DNA of 64,000 nt, taken from Amblyomma americanum. Taxonomy: Eukaryota; Arthropoda; Arachnida; Ixodida; Ixodidae. Location of the stretch: the NCBI RefSeq assembly GCF_052857255.1, contig NW_027526505.1, positions 124,001 through 188,000 of the forward strand, read 5' to 3'. Below are positions 1 to 11,830 of the stretch, piece by piece. The notes below the pieces were generated by a model that was given only the letters and a program-made list of their open reading frames with translations, was not told where the DNA came from and did no database searches. The stretch's first letter is position 1, and the number at the start of each line of letters is the position of its first letter. The translations under genes were made by a program, and so were the position numbers.

Positions 1-200
1 GGCCCCCTGTCGCACCGATGTTAAAGCGCTTTTTATAGGTGAGCAGTTCACTGCTATTTATCGCCGCCGATAGCCAGGTTTCAGTTAGACATACAATGTC
101 ACCATCGCAAGCATCAATAACAGAACAGAGATCATGGCGTTTAAGTATTATGCTACGAATATTTGTGACAAAACGAAAGTGGGGCAATGACCGGGGACTT
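1..200 (-). pseudogene. LINE ORF2 apurinic-type endonuclease N-terminus
   Basis: Minus-strand translation reads TNIRSIILKRHDL, then DIVCLTETWLS, then a tail ending TYKKRFNIGATGG. The N-x-R-S and L-T-E-T-W segments are the first two conserved blocks of the APE-like endonuclease of CR1/L2/Jockey-type LINEs; the E of TETW is the metal-binding glutamate. The rest of the domain lies beyond position 1. The ORF1 fragment immediately upstream supports the call. Confidence 0.72.
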
Positions 201-289
201 AGTTGCACTGCCCCTCGCGCAGTGCTGTTCCATAACAGAACACTGACTAGTTTTTCTTCTGGCGGAGCATAGGACTCGACTGCGTGTCA

Positions 290-632
290 GGTATGCCATA
301 GAATAGAAGGTTATCGCGTCGCTCCTGGTCTTCAAGCTGGTACAGGCGTGCGCGCAATTGAGCGTTTTCACTTGAAAGTTCGTCAACTTACTACTGAAAA
401 GGGTGTACTTTCTTCTCGACTGTGTCAACGGTAACAGTTTTGGCCTCTACGTCCGTTCGTCGTTTGTGGATTACGATCTAATTTTCTTCAAATTTCAATT
501 GGCACTTCTTAAGTTCATCAGCAGACTTTATAAAGGCATTTTGGTCTAGTTGCATTTTCGCAGTTTCCGTGTTCGCAGTTTCTAGCATTAACTGTTAAGA
601 CTAACCGTCATGGAGAGAGCCTCATGGCTGGC
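290..632 (-). pseudogene. LINE ORF1 coiled-coil segment (broken)
   Basis: Minus-strand translation gives a Leu/Glu/Lys-rich heptad-like stretch ending in ENAQLRARLYQLEDQERRDN followed by LLFYGIPD. That is the usual end of the coiled coil and start of the RNA-binding region in ORF1 proteins of CR1/L1-type LINEs. ORF1p binds element RNA and packs it with ORF2p. At least two in-frame stops occur (one near 476, a double stop near 400), so it cannot encode a protein. The minus-strand reading at 943-1257, with a short DKFDSVW-like segment, could be an earlier piece of the same ORF1, but I cannot show that. Confidence 0.65.
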
Positions 633-640
633 TCCGGGGG

Positions 641-3600
641 TAAGTCCCATTGTTAACCTAGACGTCCACGGAGAGCGCTAGCAGTTGGTTTCTAATATCA
701 CAGCATCCACTCAACGCACAGAGTTAGACAAAGTAAGACTCCCTCCCGGGCGTGAGAACAGTAACAGGCACACGTCATTTGATTTCTTAGAGTACAAGAA
801 AGTAACAGGACTAACCTGGACGAAGAAGCAAAGCGGATTAGCTAGCAACATCCTGGTGCTGTTCTCACGCGCACTGAAGGCGCCGTGGCCCCGACAGCTC
901 TTCAAATAGGCAGCATGTGATGTCACTGTTGATCCGAATCTTTCATGTGATGGAGGGACGGAGATGAAAAGGTGCCTGTCTTGGCGGCCATACGGAATCA
1001 AACTTGTCGTTCAAGTGGCAGGGCAGCTTGCTGATATCACGTGCAGATGACGAAAGCGACACGGCGCTCAACAGAGCCCCTGCCTCGGCCTGGGCGAAGA
1101 AGCATGCTCTAGAAGCTATGCTCTGAATTTGGTCCCCCATGGCCACTAGAATTTCGCCAGGGCAACCGCCTATCCCTGAAATCCATAATGTGCTTCTAAT
1201 TATTCTTCGCACAAGACTTTTTATACTGTCATTTTTTTCTCTTTGTGTGGGATTCATCTTGTAATCCTATGAGGCATGATAACCTCCTCCTGCATCTAAG
1301 CGCTGGCGGCGTCCGTTTAGTCCACCTATACGGGCGATAGAAAGTTTCACGCAAATGTTTTTCCGTGACACTACACACTCAACACTGCGGGCGTAGTTGC
1401 AAGCCAATTTAGTTCTTGTTTCACCGAACCTCTGGGTGTCTTCTAATGCTTCCAATTGGCCTTGTTTACGGGGCCTCATGCATGATTCCTATTTGGCTGC
1501 TCGTTTCCTTCTTGTTAGTTTGCCCCTGAGCTCCTGTTTTACTGTCACGGATATGGTTGTGCAAGAAAATAGTTTACATGCTCTTTCTTTTTCCTATGTA
1601 GGGCTCTGTGTATTTTGGTTTACCAAGACATCACGTACTAAAAAGTACGTAAAACACCCCTCTCACTGTGTACAAAGAGAATTTCTGTAATCTACGCACC
1701 TAAGCATTGTCCGTTAAAACATGTTTAGAGAAAAAAGCTTTTTATGTGTTCACAGTGAACTGCCCCCTTTGTGATGCTTCAGCAGCAGCTGAGCATTATT
1801 TCAGGAATTGCAATGATTCAGTACATTCTGGGACAGAAATGAACGAACATCGAAAAAAGACCTAAGCTGGCACAACGTTCGGCACAGTATTTCACAGGAC
1901 TGCCATTTCTGATATAGACTGACATATTTTTTTCTAATTGGGCTACACAAATTCTTAAAAACTCCGATTATGAACTGACATTATGGATTTACCGTTTTTT
2001 GCAAAACACCACTTCAGCAGAATAAATGTTCATATAAGCGAATTCACTGCACAGACTGAGCTCGAATTGGGGTGGCAGTAACTTTTAATGATGTGCTCTG
2101 CATTGCCTTTCATCGCTGGCCTGGTTTGTTAGGCGTGTCGCAATGCGATGCATTGGTGACGTGCTCTGAAAGCCTCTTTTCTAGAGCTTGATGGTTTAGG
2201 TGTGTTGCGTTGCGCATCGTGTTCCTTCGAAACAGCTTTCCTAATGGTCTCTCATAGTTCTTGTACATAAACATTGCATCACTGTAATAAATGGCATGTT
2301 GCGGGGAAAAAAGCGGCAATGGCTGAGTCTTGAAGGTGTAGGCAATTGAAAGTGCTGTATTTACACCTACTGTGGTTTGAATATAGCTTGGAGCTAAACA
2401 TTCTCTGCTTGATGCCATTATGATGGTAATGTAATGCTTCATATTCAACCTCAAATTCGGCGCACTTTGGGGGCGATGATAAAGTGGCTTTGGCAAGAAT
2501 TAGAGCTAACAGCAATTTTGCTGAATAAAAATGCATGTCTAATTTTCTTTGAAAACGTACCACTGAAGGTGCCTTCATCTTTGCTGCTGTATTATTCATT
2601 CTAGTTTACTTGTCAATTATAGTCGTTATGAAAATAGGCAGCTTAATGTCCTTTCTCGAATTCATAAAATAAAAATTTGGAAATCATATAGGCTTCTTTT
2701 TCGTTAAAAATTTTATTATGAAATGTCTGCACCGCGTAACGGGAACTATTGCACCGTGGATTACTTAAAGTTCTGCTTATAAGCATCGATTACTACTCAG
2801 GAGAATCTGTCGTTGCTTTCCGTATAGCTGGAAAGCCAACAGCGGTAGCCGCAATGCAAGATGGAGCAGAAGTATTACAATGTTAAAGGACGCAGTAACA
2901 TAAACAGCAAATTTGATCATCTACGGTCTCAATTTATTTGCAATTATGAGTTTTCACACTACTGCGAGTACGCTCACGAAATGACCAGCGTGTAGTCTCT
3001 ACGGTTTAGTGGGCCCGGAAGTAAAATTGGTAAGAAGTTTCTATACAAATACGAAAGCTTTATTAGCCTCGTGGAGCCAAGGTCATCGAGGCGGTAAAAT
3101 TTACTTCGAAGTGGAAGAGAGGAGGTATCTAATTCACGTTACTCGCCGCCTCCGCGGAGCAGACCGCCGCCTCGCCAGCTGTGTAAATTTGACAAACCAC
3201 GTGACTCTGCGTTACCTCGAAAGGCACACAGCGCCGCTGTCGAGTGCATACACACAGCCGCCTCCCAGTTTCACGCTAGGGATGACGTGAGTCGTCCGGG
3301 ACCGTCTACGTCGTCGGGACGGTCTCGTAGATGACGGGCTGAGTCTGATCATACGGCTGACGTTGCAAATATTGTATCAGTATTTGCCTATAGGTAGAGA
3401 ATTTAAACGTGTTAAGCCAACGGCAGAGACCGGCGAAGAAAGTGAGTGTCGCCTAGCTTGACGGCGGTTGAAGGATGCCGAAAGGCGGCAGCGAACTCTT
3501 TGAAGTCGCTACTGCTTCTGCCTCCGCCACTGCTCCGGCTCCGGAGATAGACGAAGTTAAGCCTAAGCTGGTATAGCAACGCACCATACGTACGCATAAT

Positions 3601-6600
3601 AAAGCTTCCGCTTGCATAATCGGGCTTATCCGAGCTAAGCCGCAGCCATTTCTGGCACACTTCCGAAGATTATGTTGTTGTAGTAAACAAAATGGCAGTA
3701 GACTGGTTCTGGAAGCTCAGCGGAAGCCAGCAAAACCAGAGCTAAGATATGTCGCATGCGGTGTCAGACGTGCCAGCTTTGTCTCCCGGGCACCTTTGCA
3801 TACTTATCAATGGTATTTTTTTTACCTTAGGCTTGGTTTCCGCGATAATGAATTTCAGATAAAAAAGCTTCAGAAAGTAATGAGATTACATTACCCCCTT
3901 TTGTGAAATATCAAAATATTAACCTAAGTTGAAAATTAATTAACGTCGTAATTAGTATTTAACACAGATTTTAATGAGCCACAATTCTCGAGTGCACCGG
4001 AGATTTGTTAAAATACCTGACATTGCCATTTTACACACAATATAAAATATTTGCCTGGTGGCTTCAGCTTCGGAGCCCTCCACTACGGCACCTCTATCTT
4101 CCTTTCTTCTTTCACTCCCTCATTTACCCTTCCATTACGGCGCGGTGCAGGTGTCCAACGATATATGAGACAGATACTGCGCCATTTCCTTCCGCCCCCA
4201 AACCAGTTTCGTGTAATTCAATTTGTATATAATGGTCAATGAAAAATATTCACTGAACGACCCATCTCTTCCAGTCTGCCACCATTTTTTACTTCAGCAG
4301 CGAACGTTCATAAGTGTAGAAATAAAGAAGTGACTTAGCAATTTTACTTCCAGGCCACTAAATCCTAGGCACTAGACGCTGGTCGTCCTGTGAATGACCA
4401 CAGCAGCTCTGCGCTGATAAAGGCTTCGATTGCGCAGGCGACAGGTTTTGCAGAACCACTGCCGGTGCAGACTTCGTACTTGGAGATGAAAATATTCTCA
4501 AGAAAGGCCTTCAGGAACTCTCCACTCGTGGCACTAAACCACGAGAACCTCTTCGTGTCGCAACGCTGACAGCGCTTAGCTTTCGCCTCACACTTTTCCA
4601 ACTCTGTGTTTTCTGCACTTCCTTTCGCGCAGTATGGCGAGCTGAACAGTTATAATTGAGACGCCGTTCACGTAAGAACACATGTTATTGGCGTCAACTG
4701 GACAGCTACACATTTGATGCATTTCCGATAGCGCTGATCCGCGCCCTGACGCTGTTTCCGCGCACCTTTTCAGCGTCACAACGCAAGTTTCCTTCAACGC
4801 GACCCGATCGCCATTGTCGGTCCCGGAGAGCCTTACGTGGTCTGCGCTTCCGGCGAAACCTGAGCCAGCGGTGCGCCTTAACGAAACCGGCAAACGTGGA
4901 AGAATTGTCGCTCCTGAAGCAAAAAAATTCTTTTGATGACAGGAAATACGCAATGATTTACTGTCTTCCTAATGTACCCCTGAACGACGTGTTCAATGGG
5001 AGACTGAAGGAGGGAGTCAAAAGATATCATAGATAAAGAGGTCAGAGTTTATGGCTCTGTTGCAACTACCCGATGGTTTATAACGTCTTCTAATGTGGAA
5101 TATCACATGGCGCCTTTTGTGTTTCGGCTCTTTCTAGGAGCGACCACCAAAGCTTGAGTGAAAGCCACATCTTCTTGCTCAGCAGCCGAGCCACCTAACC
5201 ACGGAGCCAAATATCGACATAACGCACTTAACGATAGCGTTCACGGCGAGAAAACAGTGTCCACAGCGCTGCCCTGCGGCTGACAACCGCAGAAAGTAAT
5301 CCTATGGCGATGAATGCTAAATGGTTATCAGGAAAAGAGAAACGCTACGTCTCATCTTCGGCAAGCGCTTGAATCATTCTGTAAAGAGAGGAATGAATAG
5401 AGCACAACAAGGAAAAGAGAGAGAGGCACTGTTAATCAGGGCTCCAGATAAATTTCCACCACCCGCCGCTGTGTAACAAGCACTGACATAAGCAGCACTT
5501 CGGCGTACTTGATTTCACCTATAAAAAAAGGCGGCCGCCACCTGCGGGACTGAAACGTGCACTCTGGAAAAGCAGACGGACGCTCAGCGGCAGAGTCAGC
5601 GAAGAAAGATTGCCCTACGAGTGAATTCATGTTCACGAATGACTCTGTCCTCTATTTTTGTATTCTAAGTCGTGAGTACGCTGTTAAAAAAATCATTATG
5701 CTTATGACTCCGCATCGCACAAATTCAGCGTTAGGGGACGCGCGGGAAGAGAAGGATTTCAGGAAAAGGACGTAGCAAAAGGAGTTCTGTTTGATAAAGC
5801 GCATCTTATTCTTCCGCTTCATTTTCATCGCATTGTACCGGCGCGTTGTAGTGCCTTCATACACAACGTCACTGCGTATACTGAATAAGCATCGTGGCCC
5901 GCGGTATGTGCTCGCGGTTTGGATGCAAACACCAACAATAGGGACGTGAGCTGCGATTGGGTAAGAGCTGGAAACAACTAACTCTATAAAAATTCCTCAA
6001 AAGTGCACTAATGCAGTCCCGAGAAAAAAAAAACGGTTCCATTAGCATAAACACTTAATGCGGTCTTATTTATATTTACGGCACTACGTGCATGTGCTCT
6101 GGTACAAACAACTGAAATTAAGAATAAGAGGAAAAGAGAGTGCGAGCGGCTGCCGGAGGAATTATGTATTCCAAATATTGAACATTGCGCATGCTCAATA
6201 TAGTCTTCCTGGACGTTTTTTAGTACTGCAGAAGATCACCCGATCACTTTATTTTGGAGAGTTCGTCTGCTGACCACGTCAATGATTCTGGTCATTGACG
6301 CTTTTCGCAACCGTGCAAAATGTGACTTTCTTTTATAGTTAACATTCGTCAGAGGTGTTCATGAAGTTTCAGATCGGCCTATTTGCGATATCTGGCATAC
6401 TCCACAAATACAGAGGACCGCGTGCCGGGGCTGAAAGTGAAAGAAAAAAAAACAATCTTTCATGGACATCTCAATACCTTATCGAAGGCTCAATCTTGGG
6501 AGCGGCACTGAAGCGCTTTGCAGAAGTAGTCGTCAGACCTACAGCACAGCTAAGAGTGTGGCCGACACGCGCATTAAAATGCATTCAACTATGCATACAT

Positions 6601-6994
6601 GAAAAACTTAAAAAAATGTCCGGAAAAAAGGTCCAGGCTCGCCAAATTTCAATTTCGCTTGTACAAAACGGATTTGCCAATACTTAGACGCTACAGGATA
6701 TCTGCCGCAGAGATGACAGCAGGACGTAAAATTCATCGAGCCGTGCGATTTCACTAACCTTGCGCCTTTTCCTGTAGGTAAGAAGAAGAAAACCATGATT
6801 ACCGGGCCCGCTGCCTAAGACCGGTCCTTAATATTCGGCGCTTCACCACAATCTTAGAGTATTCAGTCCTTTTTTGAATTGAGGATGCAGGTGTCCCTGC
6901 CCGCCCGCAGGACATCAAGCAGTCTTCTAAGCGCTTTGCGACGTATTCAAACCAACACTGATCATTACCGCTAGCTTAGCTCCATGCTGCACTG
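641..6994. other. No recognisable gene; unique or very old sequence
   Basis: Only short unlinked reading frames occur here (none above about 130 codons), without motifs, splice-paired exons or repeats I can name. AT-rich parts (1700-2750, 3830-4030) alternate with more GC-balanced parts (3050-3600, 4360-5000). The ORFs at 3412-3660 and 4365-4953 on the minus strand have no recognisable domain. A distant exon cannot be excluded by eye. Confidence 0.5.
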
Positions 6995-8120
6995 ATGGCA
7001 ACAATTGAAACTGCTAGTCCAGCGGGCCGTGTAGTCGCGGCGGCTAAGAATCAGGGCCTTGCAAACAAGAGACTGCGCGGCGAACAAGTCAGCGATGCGC
7101 CCTTGGGTCACCATGCAGAGGACATCGACCAGGCATCCTTCACTGCCGTGTCCTACAAGAAAAAGAGAGCAGCTTGTGTTCCTGCAGTCTTCAGGACCAC
7201 TGAGGTAGAAGGAAGACTATGGAAAGCGAACCCTAATATCGTGGCTTCGGCGGTTGTAGCGTCGACTGAAGAGAAAGCGATCCATCGCCTTCAAATGAAC
7301 GGCAGTTTTATGGTTTCTCTATCGACATTGCAGGCAGTCAACCGTCTGCTCACGGTGAGTAAGCTGGCTGAACTGGCTGTAGAGGCCCGAGTTGCACACT
7401 TTTACGCGGCCACTTATTACAAAACTTAAGATGTACCTGTCACCTATTCAATTGAAGGTCTGCAGGAGTATCTAGGTAACCAAGGCACCTTCTCCGCAAG
7501 GAGGCGAACCGCTTACACTCCTGAAGACGGTGGCAAGGTCAAATCGGTACCTACGTCTCCGCTCTGCAATTCTGGAATTCGCTTAAGTTGCAACACTGCC
7601 CAAACAAGTTACGCTTGGGTTCTGCAGTTACCTTGTAACTGAGTACGTTGGAGCAGCAACCGTACACTGAAAAGTGTGTTGTGGCCTCCATTTCCACAAA
7701 GAATCTACCTGGAGAGCGCAACCTGAATGCGCAAACTGCGGTGGCACACGCCCTTCTTCATACGGACGCTGTTTTAATGCGAAAGCTGCTACAAGTGCTC
7801 GAACGGTTGTGCAAGCACAAGGAAAATCACCCAAGTGCCATAATCTGCCACCTATCCTCCTCCTGGTTTTCACGACTACGTCAGATCTTTCCCAATATTA
7901 ATCAACGCAATGTAAAAAGCAGCTCACAACGCACACTCAGCTACGGTTATATGAAGTGTGAGAAGTCCGTTGGTTCCTCACCATCAAAGCTACCGCAGCA
8001 CTCAGCACATGACCCGACAAACATCTCCCTGGCTCTCAGTGGAAGGCGTCGCAAAGCGAGAGGACGATTAGAGAAAGTCAGGAAAACAGAAGGACTGAAC
8101 AAGCCATCGCATGCCTACTG
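6995..8120 (+). pseudogene. LINE B ORF1 (gag-like, zinc knuckle), broken
   Basis: The first 144 codons (6995-7429) are open from an ATG. Lys/Arg-rich N-terminus, then KKKRAACVPAVFR, LWKANPNIVASAVVA and VSLSTLQAVNRLLTVSKLAE, matching the region before and into the RNA-binding domain of tick LINE ORF1 proteins as I know them. A stop at 7427-7429 is followed, in shifted frames, by an RRM-like stretch (about 7430-7600) and a zinc-knuckle remnant ECANCGGTRP near 7720. At least one stop and several frameshifts. ORF1p would bind element RNA. The start ATG at 6995 is the only in-frame candidate; upstream looks unrelated. Confidence 0.7.
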
Positions 8121-8329
8121 ATTTCAATTCTGTTTTTAGCCACCAAAGCTCAGGTCCGCGCAAACCCCTCGTCACGTGGTCTCCAAAAGTAGGAGCTGTG
8201 CTTGCAGTTGAGTCGTTGATGGCCTCCTGCGCTCAGCAGAAGGACAGCCAGCCAGAAAACGTTTCTACTGCGTAATACCACCTATAAATAATCATGGCTC
8301 CAACAGCAACTGGTTCACCGCAGCTGAAC

Positions 8330-9000
8330 ATCAACAACGTCTTTCGCACATGCAGAATTTGCAATGCAACACTCGCGGTTTATGCTCGAAACTCTCTGAT
8401 TTCCGGCAGATCGTACGAAAGTACCTCTGCCCTTTCACGGTCATCTCTGAATCGCGCGTCGAGGAAACTTTTCGAGAACACGGTTATAACTTTCATCGCT
8501 CACGACGAGCAGATGACGTGAGCAGACTGCTAACAAGCTTTCGCAAGGATGTATCGGCCTCCTTGCGTGATGTTCCGCCCCATATGAAACGAATACGTGT
8601 GCGCCGTAACAGTAATTGGCCGACAACGGTAAGCTCTCACTGGAATATGCCTTGAGCTAGGCAGGCGAGTCGACGCATCGACGCTTGAAAAATTGATAGC
8701 AAGGACATCCTCTGACATATTATTTGCGGAGACTTAAGTGCTCATAATGAAATTTAGGGTACCTCACATACCTGTGCCCGAGGTTCCAAGCTCGCAGAAC
8801 TTCTCTCGACACATTGAATTGTTGCACTAAATGATGGCAGCATAACCTATCTGCGACGCCTGACGACTGCTAGCAGAATCGACGTGGCCTTCGTACACTG
8901 GTGCACTTTTTAGGAAACACGTGGAATAGAAACCCAGTCCTCGTAACAGCTGTCCGTATGCCGACGGCGCCAAAGAAATTCGGTACATAACGATGTACTG
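8330..9000 (+). pseudogene. LINE B ORF2 endonuclease domain, broken
   Basis: Plus-strand reading starts LQCNTRGLCSKLSDFRQIV, then VISESRVEETFREHGYNFH (E of SESR is the metal-binding Glu), then in another frame an ICGDLSAHNE-like block near 8715 and NDGSITYLRR followed by SRIDVAFVH near 8865. These are successive conserved blocks of an APE-type LINE endonuclease, which would nick target DNA to prime reverse transcription. Several frameshifts separate the blocks. Confidence 0.72.
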
Positions 9001-9065
9001 ACTAGGATGCATACGAGGAGGCTGCAAGCAGAGGAATTACTGCCGCAACCCAGTATGAGGAATTA

Positions 9066-9823
9066 GTATGAAGAATGCCTCATTCCGTAAGAGGATGTAC
9101 ACGAATTGCCGCTATGTTGATAGGCGACCTTCAAGTGATGAAGTATTTCAAAGCCTCTTTGCTATTCGCAGGCGACATGAAAGGAAAGCTCTGCGCGCAA
9201 AAAATTTTGACATTCGTGCCTGCCAAAGCGCACAACGTCACATTCCGCGGCACTTGTATCAACTCAGACAGGAAAAACGGTATGGGTTTTGCTGTACATT
9301 TGATGTGCGGCCCCCAGTAACCGACATTTAGAGCATCGTTAGAGGTATGCGCACTCCATTCCAACAGCTTCACCCCTGCGCTGCACTTTTTCTACATGAA
9401 CGAAAATCCCAAAATGAAATGTCAGAAGAATAATGCACACAACTGTCAGCGGGGTTAGGGCTTTCGACACCCTCCGCAGATGGTCACTCAGGCAATCCAC
9501 AGGTGGCAGTTCCTGCGTTGGACCTGCATTTAACAACTGAAGAGCTATCCACAGCTATTTCGGAATCAAACAGGCGCACGTCACCGGGTCACCGTCAAGT
9601 AACCTAAGATGCCATCGCAAAGCTACCGCACAACACCCATCTCGGACTCCTGAAATATTACAGCTTTTCCTGGATGGCTGATGAGGTCCCCACGCAATGG
9701 AAGCTGCAAAAATTGTGACATTTCTGAAACCTTGTAAGCAGCCAATAAGCTACGCATCCTTCCGGCTCATAGACCTACTGAGCCGGGTAGGTAAGCTTAT
9801 GCAGCGTATGATCTGGAAGCAAT
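9066..9823 (+). pseudogene. LINE B ORF2 linker and RT N-terminus, broken
   Basis: 9068-9331 is open and encodes a basic linker (FAIRRRHERKALRAKN, then RACQSAQRH) that resembles the Arg-rich stretch between endonuclease and RT in tick LINEs; LINE A has an equivalent at 13018-13293. Later blocks read IVTFLKPCKQPISYASFRL, then DLLSRVGKLMQRMIW, which correspond to the first RT motifs (I-V-P-I-L-K-P-G-K ... S-Y-R-P-I ... G-K-x-M-E-R-M). The reading ends there at the Penelope junction. Confidence 0.7.
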
Positions 9824-10305
9824 AGTTGAGAGAAAACCTGCGCCAACCAATTATTTTTTTTTGCCTAAAGCTTCGGGACCAACCCGGTTCATTCTTCAGG
9901 GGTGACTAAAATGTGTGCCCGCAGCAGTAGGGGGTTGCCTTCGCTCTCCCCTTGTAGTACGTGGTGCAGTTCACTAGCGTACGCGGAGGCAACGTTCCTG
10001 GAGTCCTATTCATCGCCGCCTGTGTGAGCCGGATGTGCCATGACTCGACATGTCACCTCTTGAACTGGTTTGGCTCCGCGGCCAAGACGGTCACCTTCTC
10101 GAAGCTATTTCATGGTCGGCGCATTCGCAGTGTTCGGCGAGGGGGTTGGCTGCTGAATTCATTAGGTGGATGTCATTCATATGTTGCCTTATTCGTTGGT
10201 GGAGGTTCGCTTCAGTGATGAATGAGGCCGGGCGTTTGCAGCATAGGATTTTCTAAATGACACCAGGTCGTTTTTGTCTCAGGACGTGGTCTTTCGGTCA
10301 TGGTA
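9824..10305 (-). pseudogene. Penelope-like element, minus copy, 3' part (GIY-YIG endonuclease region)
   Basis: The reverse complement of 9860-10305 is clearly homologous to 29240-29732 on the plus strand, over the same stretch and to the same 3' end (…TTTTCTCTCAACT). It encodes, with breaks, the segment following the RT that carries the GIY-YIG endonuclease in Penelope-like elements, including an NPLAEHCECADHEI-type block. In Penelope-like elements this domain nicks DNA for insertion. Reading upstream along the minus strand, the copy is interrupted at 10305 and resumes at 27811, on the other side of LINE A. Confidence 0.7.
10291..10305. repeat. Left target-site duplication of LINE A
   Basis: CTTTCGGTCATGGTA abuts the 3' terminus of LINE A; CTTCTCGGTCATAGTA abuts its 5' terminus at 27811-27826. 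The two differ by one indel and one or two substitutions and lie at the same point of the Penelope sequence (compare the uninterrupted plus copy near 29248). This gives a decayed duplication of about 15 bp, as expected for target-primed LINE insertion. Confidence 0.65.
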
Positions 10306-10345
10306 CGAGGAGGAGAAGGAAGAGGAGGAGGAAAGGCAGGGAGGT
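10306..10345 (-). repeat. LINE A 3' tail, CT-rich
   Basis: On the plus strand this is GA-rich (GAGGAGGAGAAGGAAGAGG and on), so the LINE RNA would end in a TCC/TTCC-rich run instead of poly(A) or TAA repeats. It ends exactly at the proposed target duplication (10291-10305), which fixes the element's 3' boundary. Confidence 0.65.
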
Positions 10346-10469
10346 TAACCAGAAGAATCGCCGGTTTGCTACCCTGCACGGGGGGAAAGGGGTGAAGGGA
10401 GAAAAATATAAAAGAGAGAAGACAGTTGCAGGAAATTAAAGTCACTATGCAAAGTCACAGCGTTCAGTA

Positions 10470-11830
10470 AAATCAGCCCGTCGTGCAAGCCAGAAGTCAT
10501 CAAAAAGCGGAGCAGTGCCTTGGAGGCTTTCACCGCTGACGACCGCCGTGGTCAGTGGCCGAGAATCTTCGTTTCCGTCAGTGAAAGCAGGTCTAGATGC
10601 TCTAGTGCACGGCACAGAGACTGTCTTTCGGCGCTGTAGGCAGGGCATTCACAAAGAATGCGGGCTATAGTGTCATCACACCCGCAGATGGCACATGCAG
10701 GGCTGTCGGCTATACCTGTTAAGGAGTAGTGCTTGGTGAAAGCTTCACCAAGCCACCGGCGACGCAACAAAGTTGCTTCACGTCGTCGTAGGCCGGATGG
10801 AATCCGAAGCTGCAGATCTGGGTACAAGGATTTCAAACGCGAATTCGAGAATTGCCCTGACTTCCGCGCGGCAAGCGTTATGTCCCTCGACAGTGGTCTA
10901 AGCATACCCGCTGCGTCGGCTCTCGAGAGGGGGATGGACACACAATCGCCCTCATGGCGAGCAGTTCACGCGGCCTCGCTCGCGCGGTGGTTGCCTGCGA
11001 TGCCGCTGTGTCGTGGCAGCCATTGGTAAGCAATATAATGCCGTTAGTTGATGGCTGTGTGTTGGAGCTCTCGGATTTCCGTGAAAAGTTGTTCATGGGA
11101 CCCATGACGAAGAGTTGAATGTAACGCTTGGAGTGACTGATGCCTTTGAATGAATAAAAACAGACCATTGCTGGGCTGTTTTTTCACTGATATGCTCAAT
11201 GGCGACACGAATTCCAGTAAGTTCTGCACCAGTCGATGAAGCCCGGTGTGATGTTTTCACATTCTTAACTATGGTACTTACGGGGATGACTACGAAGCCC
11301 GAGGAACTAGAAGGGGTCACCCAGCCATAGGTGTATACGTGCAGTCGGTGTCCGTGTTTCTCACGCAAATATTTTAGAGTGGTCTGTTTTAGTGCTGTCG
11401 ACGATAAATCAGCATTCTTTTTGATGCCCAGTATGGAAAGAAGCACATGAGGTTTGTGCAGAGTCCATAAGGGAGAGGACAGTATAGAGGCTGGTGTAAA
11501 TTGGGTTGGTAGGAAGTCGCGATGGCTATCAATAATTTTCGCAAGCGATGTACTCGGCCGGTTTGCAGGAAGACTGGCAAGATGGTGTGCAGGAGTCAGA
11601 GAGAGGTGACGAATATGCGCTTTCAGGGCTTCGATTGTGACATAGGCAGTCACTGGTTGCTCCTGAGTGGTGAGTACTGCTGCGGCTATAGACGCGCATT
11701 TTGACACTCCTAGGCACGTCCTCAGAGGTTGAGCCTGAACACTTTCCAGACACGATGTGTTCGTTCTCCTCAAGTTTCCTAGTGCAAGGATACTGTACCG
11801 AAGAAACCCCATGAATCATGCGGTGTACAG
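10470..11830 (-). pseudogene. LINE A ORF2: RT thumb, RNase H and C-terminal zinc segment
   Basis: 11093-11812 is a 239-codon open stretch. It starts in the region after the RT palm, with an SVQAQPLRTCLGVSKCAS block. It continues into RNase H: HVYTYGWVTPSSSSGFVV (first catalytic Asp replaced: YTDG-type motif reads YTYG), then SSTGAELTGIRVAIEHI (catalytic Glu) and FIHSKASV (family FxDSxA; Asp also lost). Downstream 10552-10941 encodes a basic segment and CAICGCDDTIARILCECPAY, a CxxC...H/C zinc-like C-terminus typical of these LINEs. An in-frame stop at 10552 precedes a further ~25 family-like codons. Loss of two catalytic acids shows RNase H is dead even where the frame is open. Confidence 0.8.

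Larger units (their letters stand above)
1..640 (-). mobile_element. LINE fragment: end of ORF1 and start of ORF2
   Basis: Decayed non-LTR retrotransposon read on the minus strand. The upstream half (about 632 down to 290) translates as a coiled-coil ORF1 segment and the downstream half (about 200 down to 1) as the start of an APE-type endonuclease. Order and strand agree with an ORF1-ORF2 LINE. It is cut by the left window edge, so its RT lies outside or is absent. The domain reading is seen in the sequence; the clade (CR1/L2/Jockey-like) is only inferred. Confidence 0.7.
6995..9823 (+). mobile_element. LINE B, left part (ORF1, endonuclease, start of RT)
   Basis: Plus-strand non-LTR retrotransposon in the expected order: gag-like ORF1 (6995-8120), APE endonuclease (8330-9000), endonuclease-RT linker (9066-9400) and the first RT block (9530-9823). 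Frameshifts and stops are present in every domain, so it is dead. It stops abruptly at the junction with a Penelope-like element. RT sequence of the same orientation, continuing roughly where this stops, reappears near 29760, so I interpret the two as one LINE split by a 20 kb nested insertion. The split is inference; each half is directly readable. Confidence 0.75.

Noticed and set aside
943..1257. Host exon encoding about 104 residues on the minus strand
   Set aside because: No domain, no supporting splice partners; it might be a piece of the LINE ORF1 at the left edge, but that could not be shown.
6995..7429. Independent 144-codon host gene
   Set aside because: The sequence matches LINE gag-like ORF1 and is followed in order by zinc-knuckle, endonuclease and RT remnants.
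11093..11812. 239-codon open frame that could be a host gene
   Set aside because: Its content is LINE RT thumb plus RNase H with lost catalytic acids, and neighbouring segments continue the LINE on both sides.
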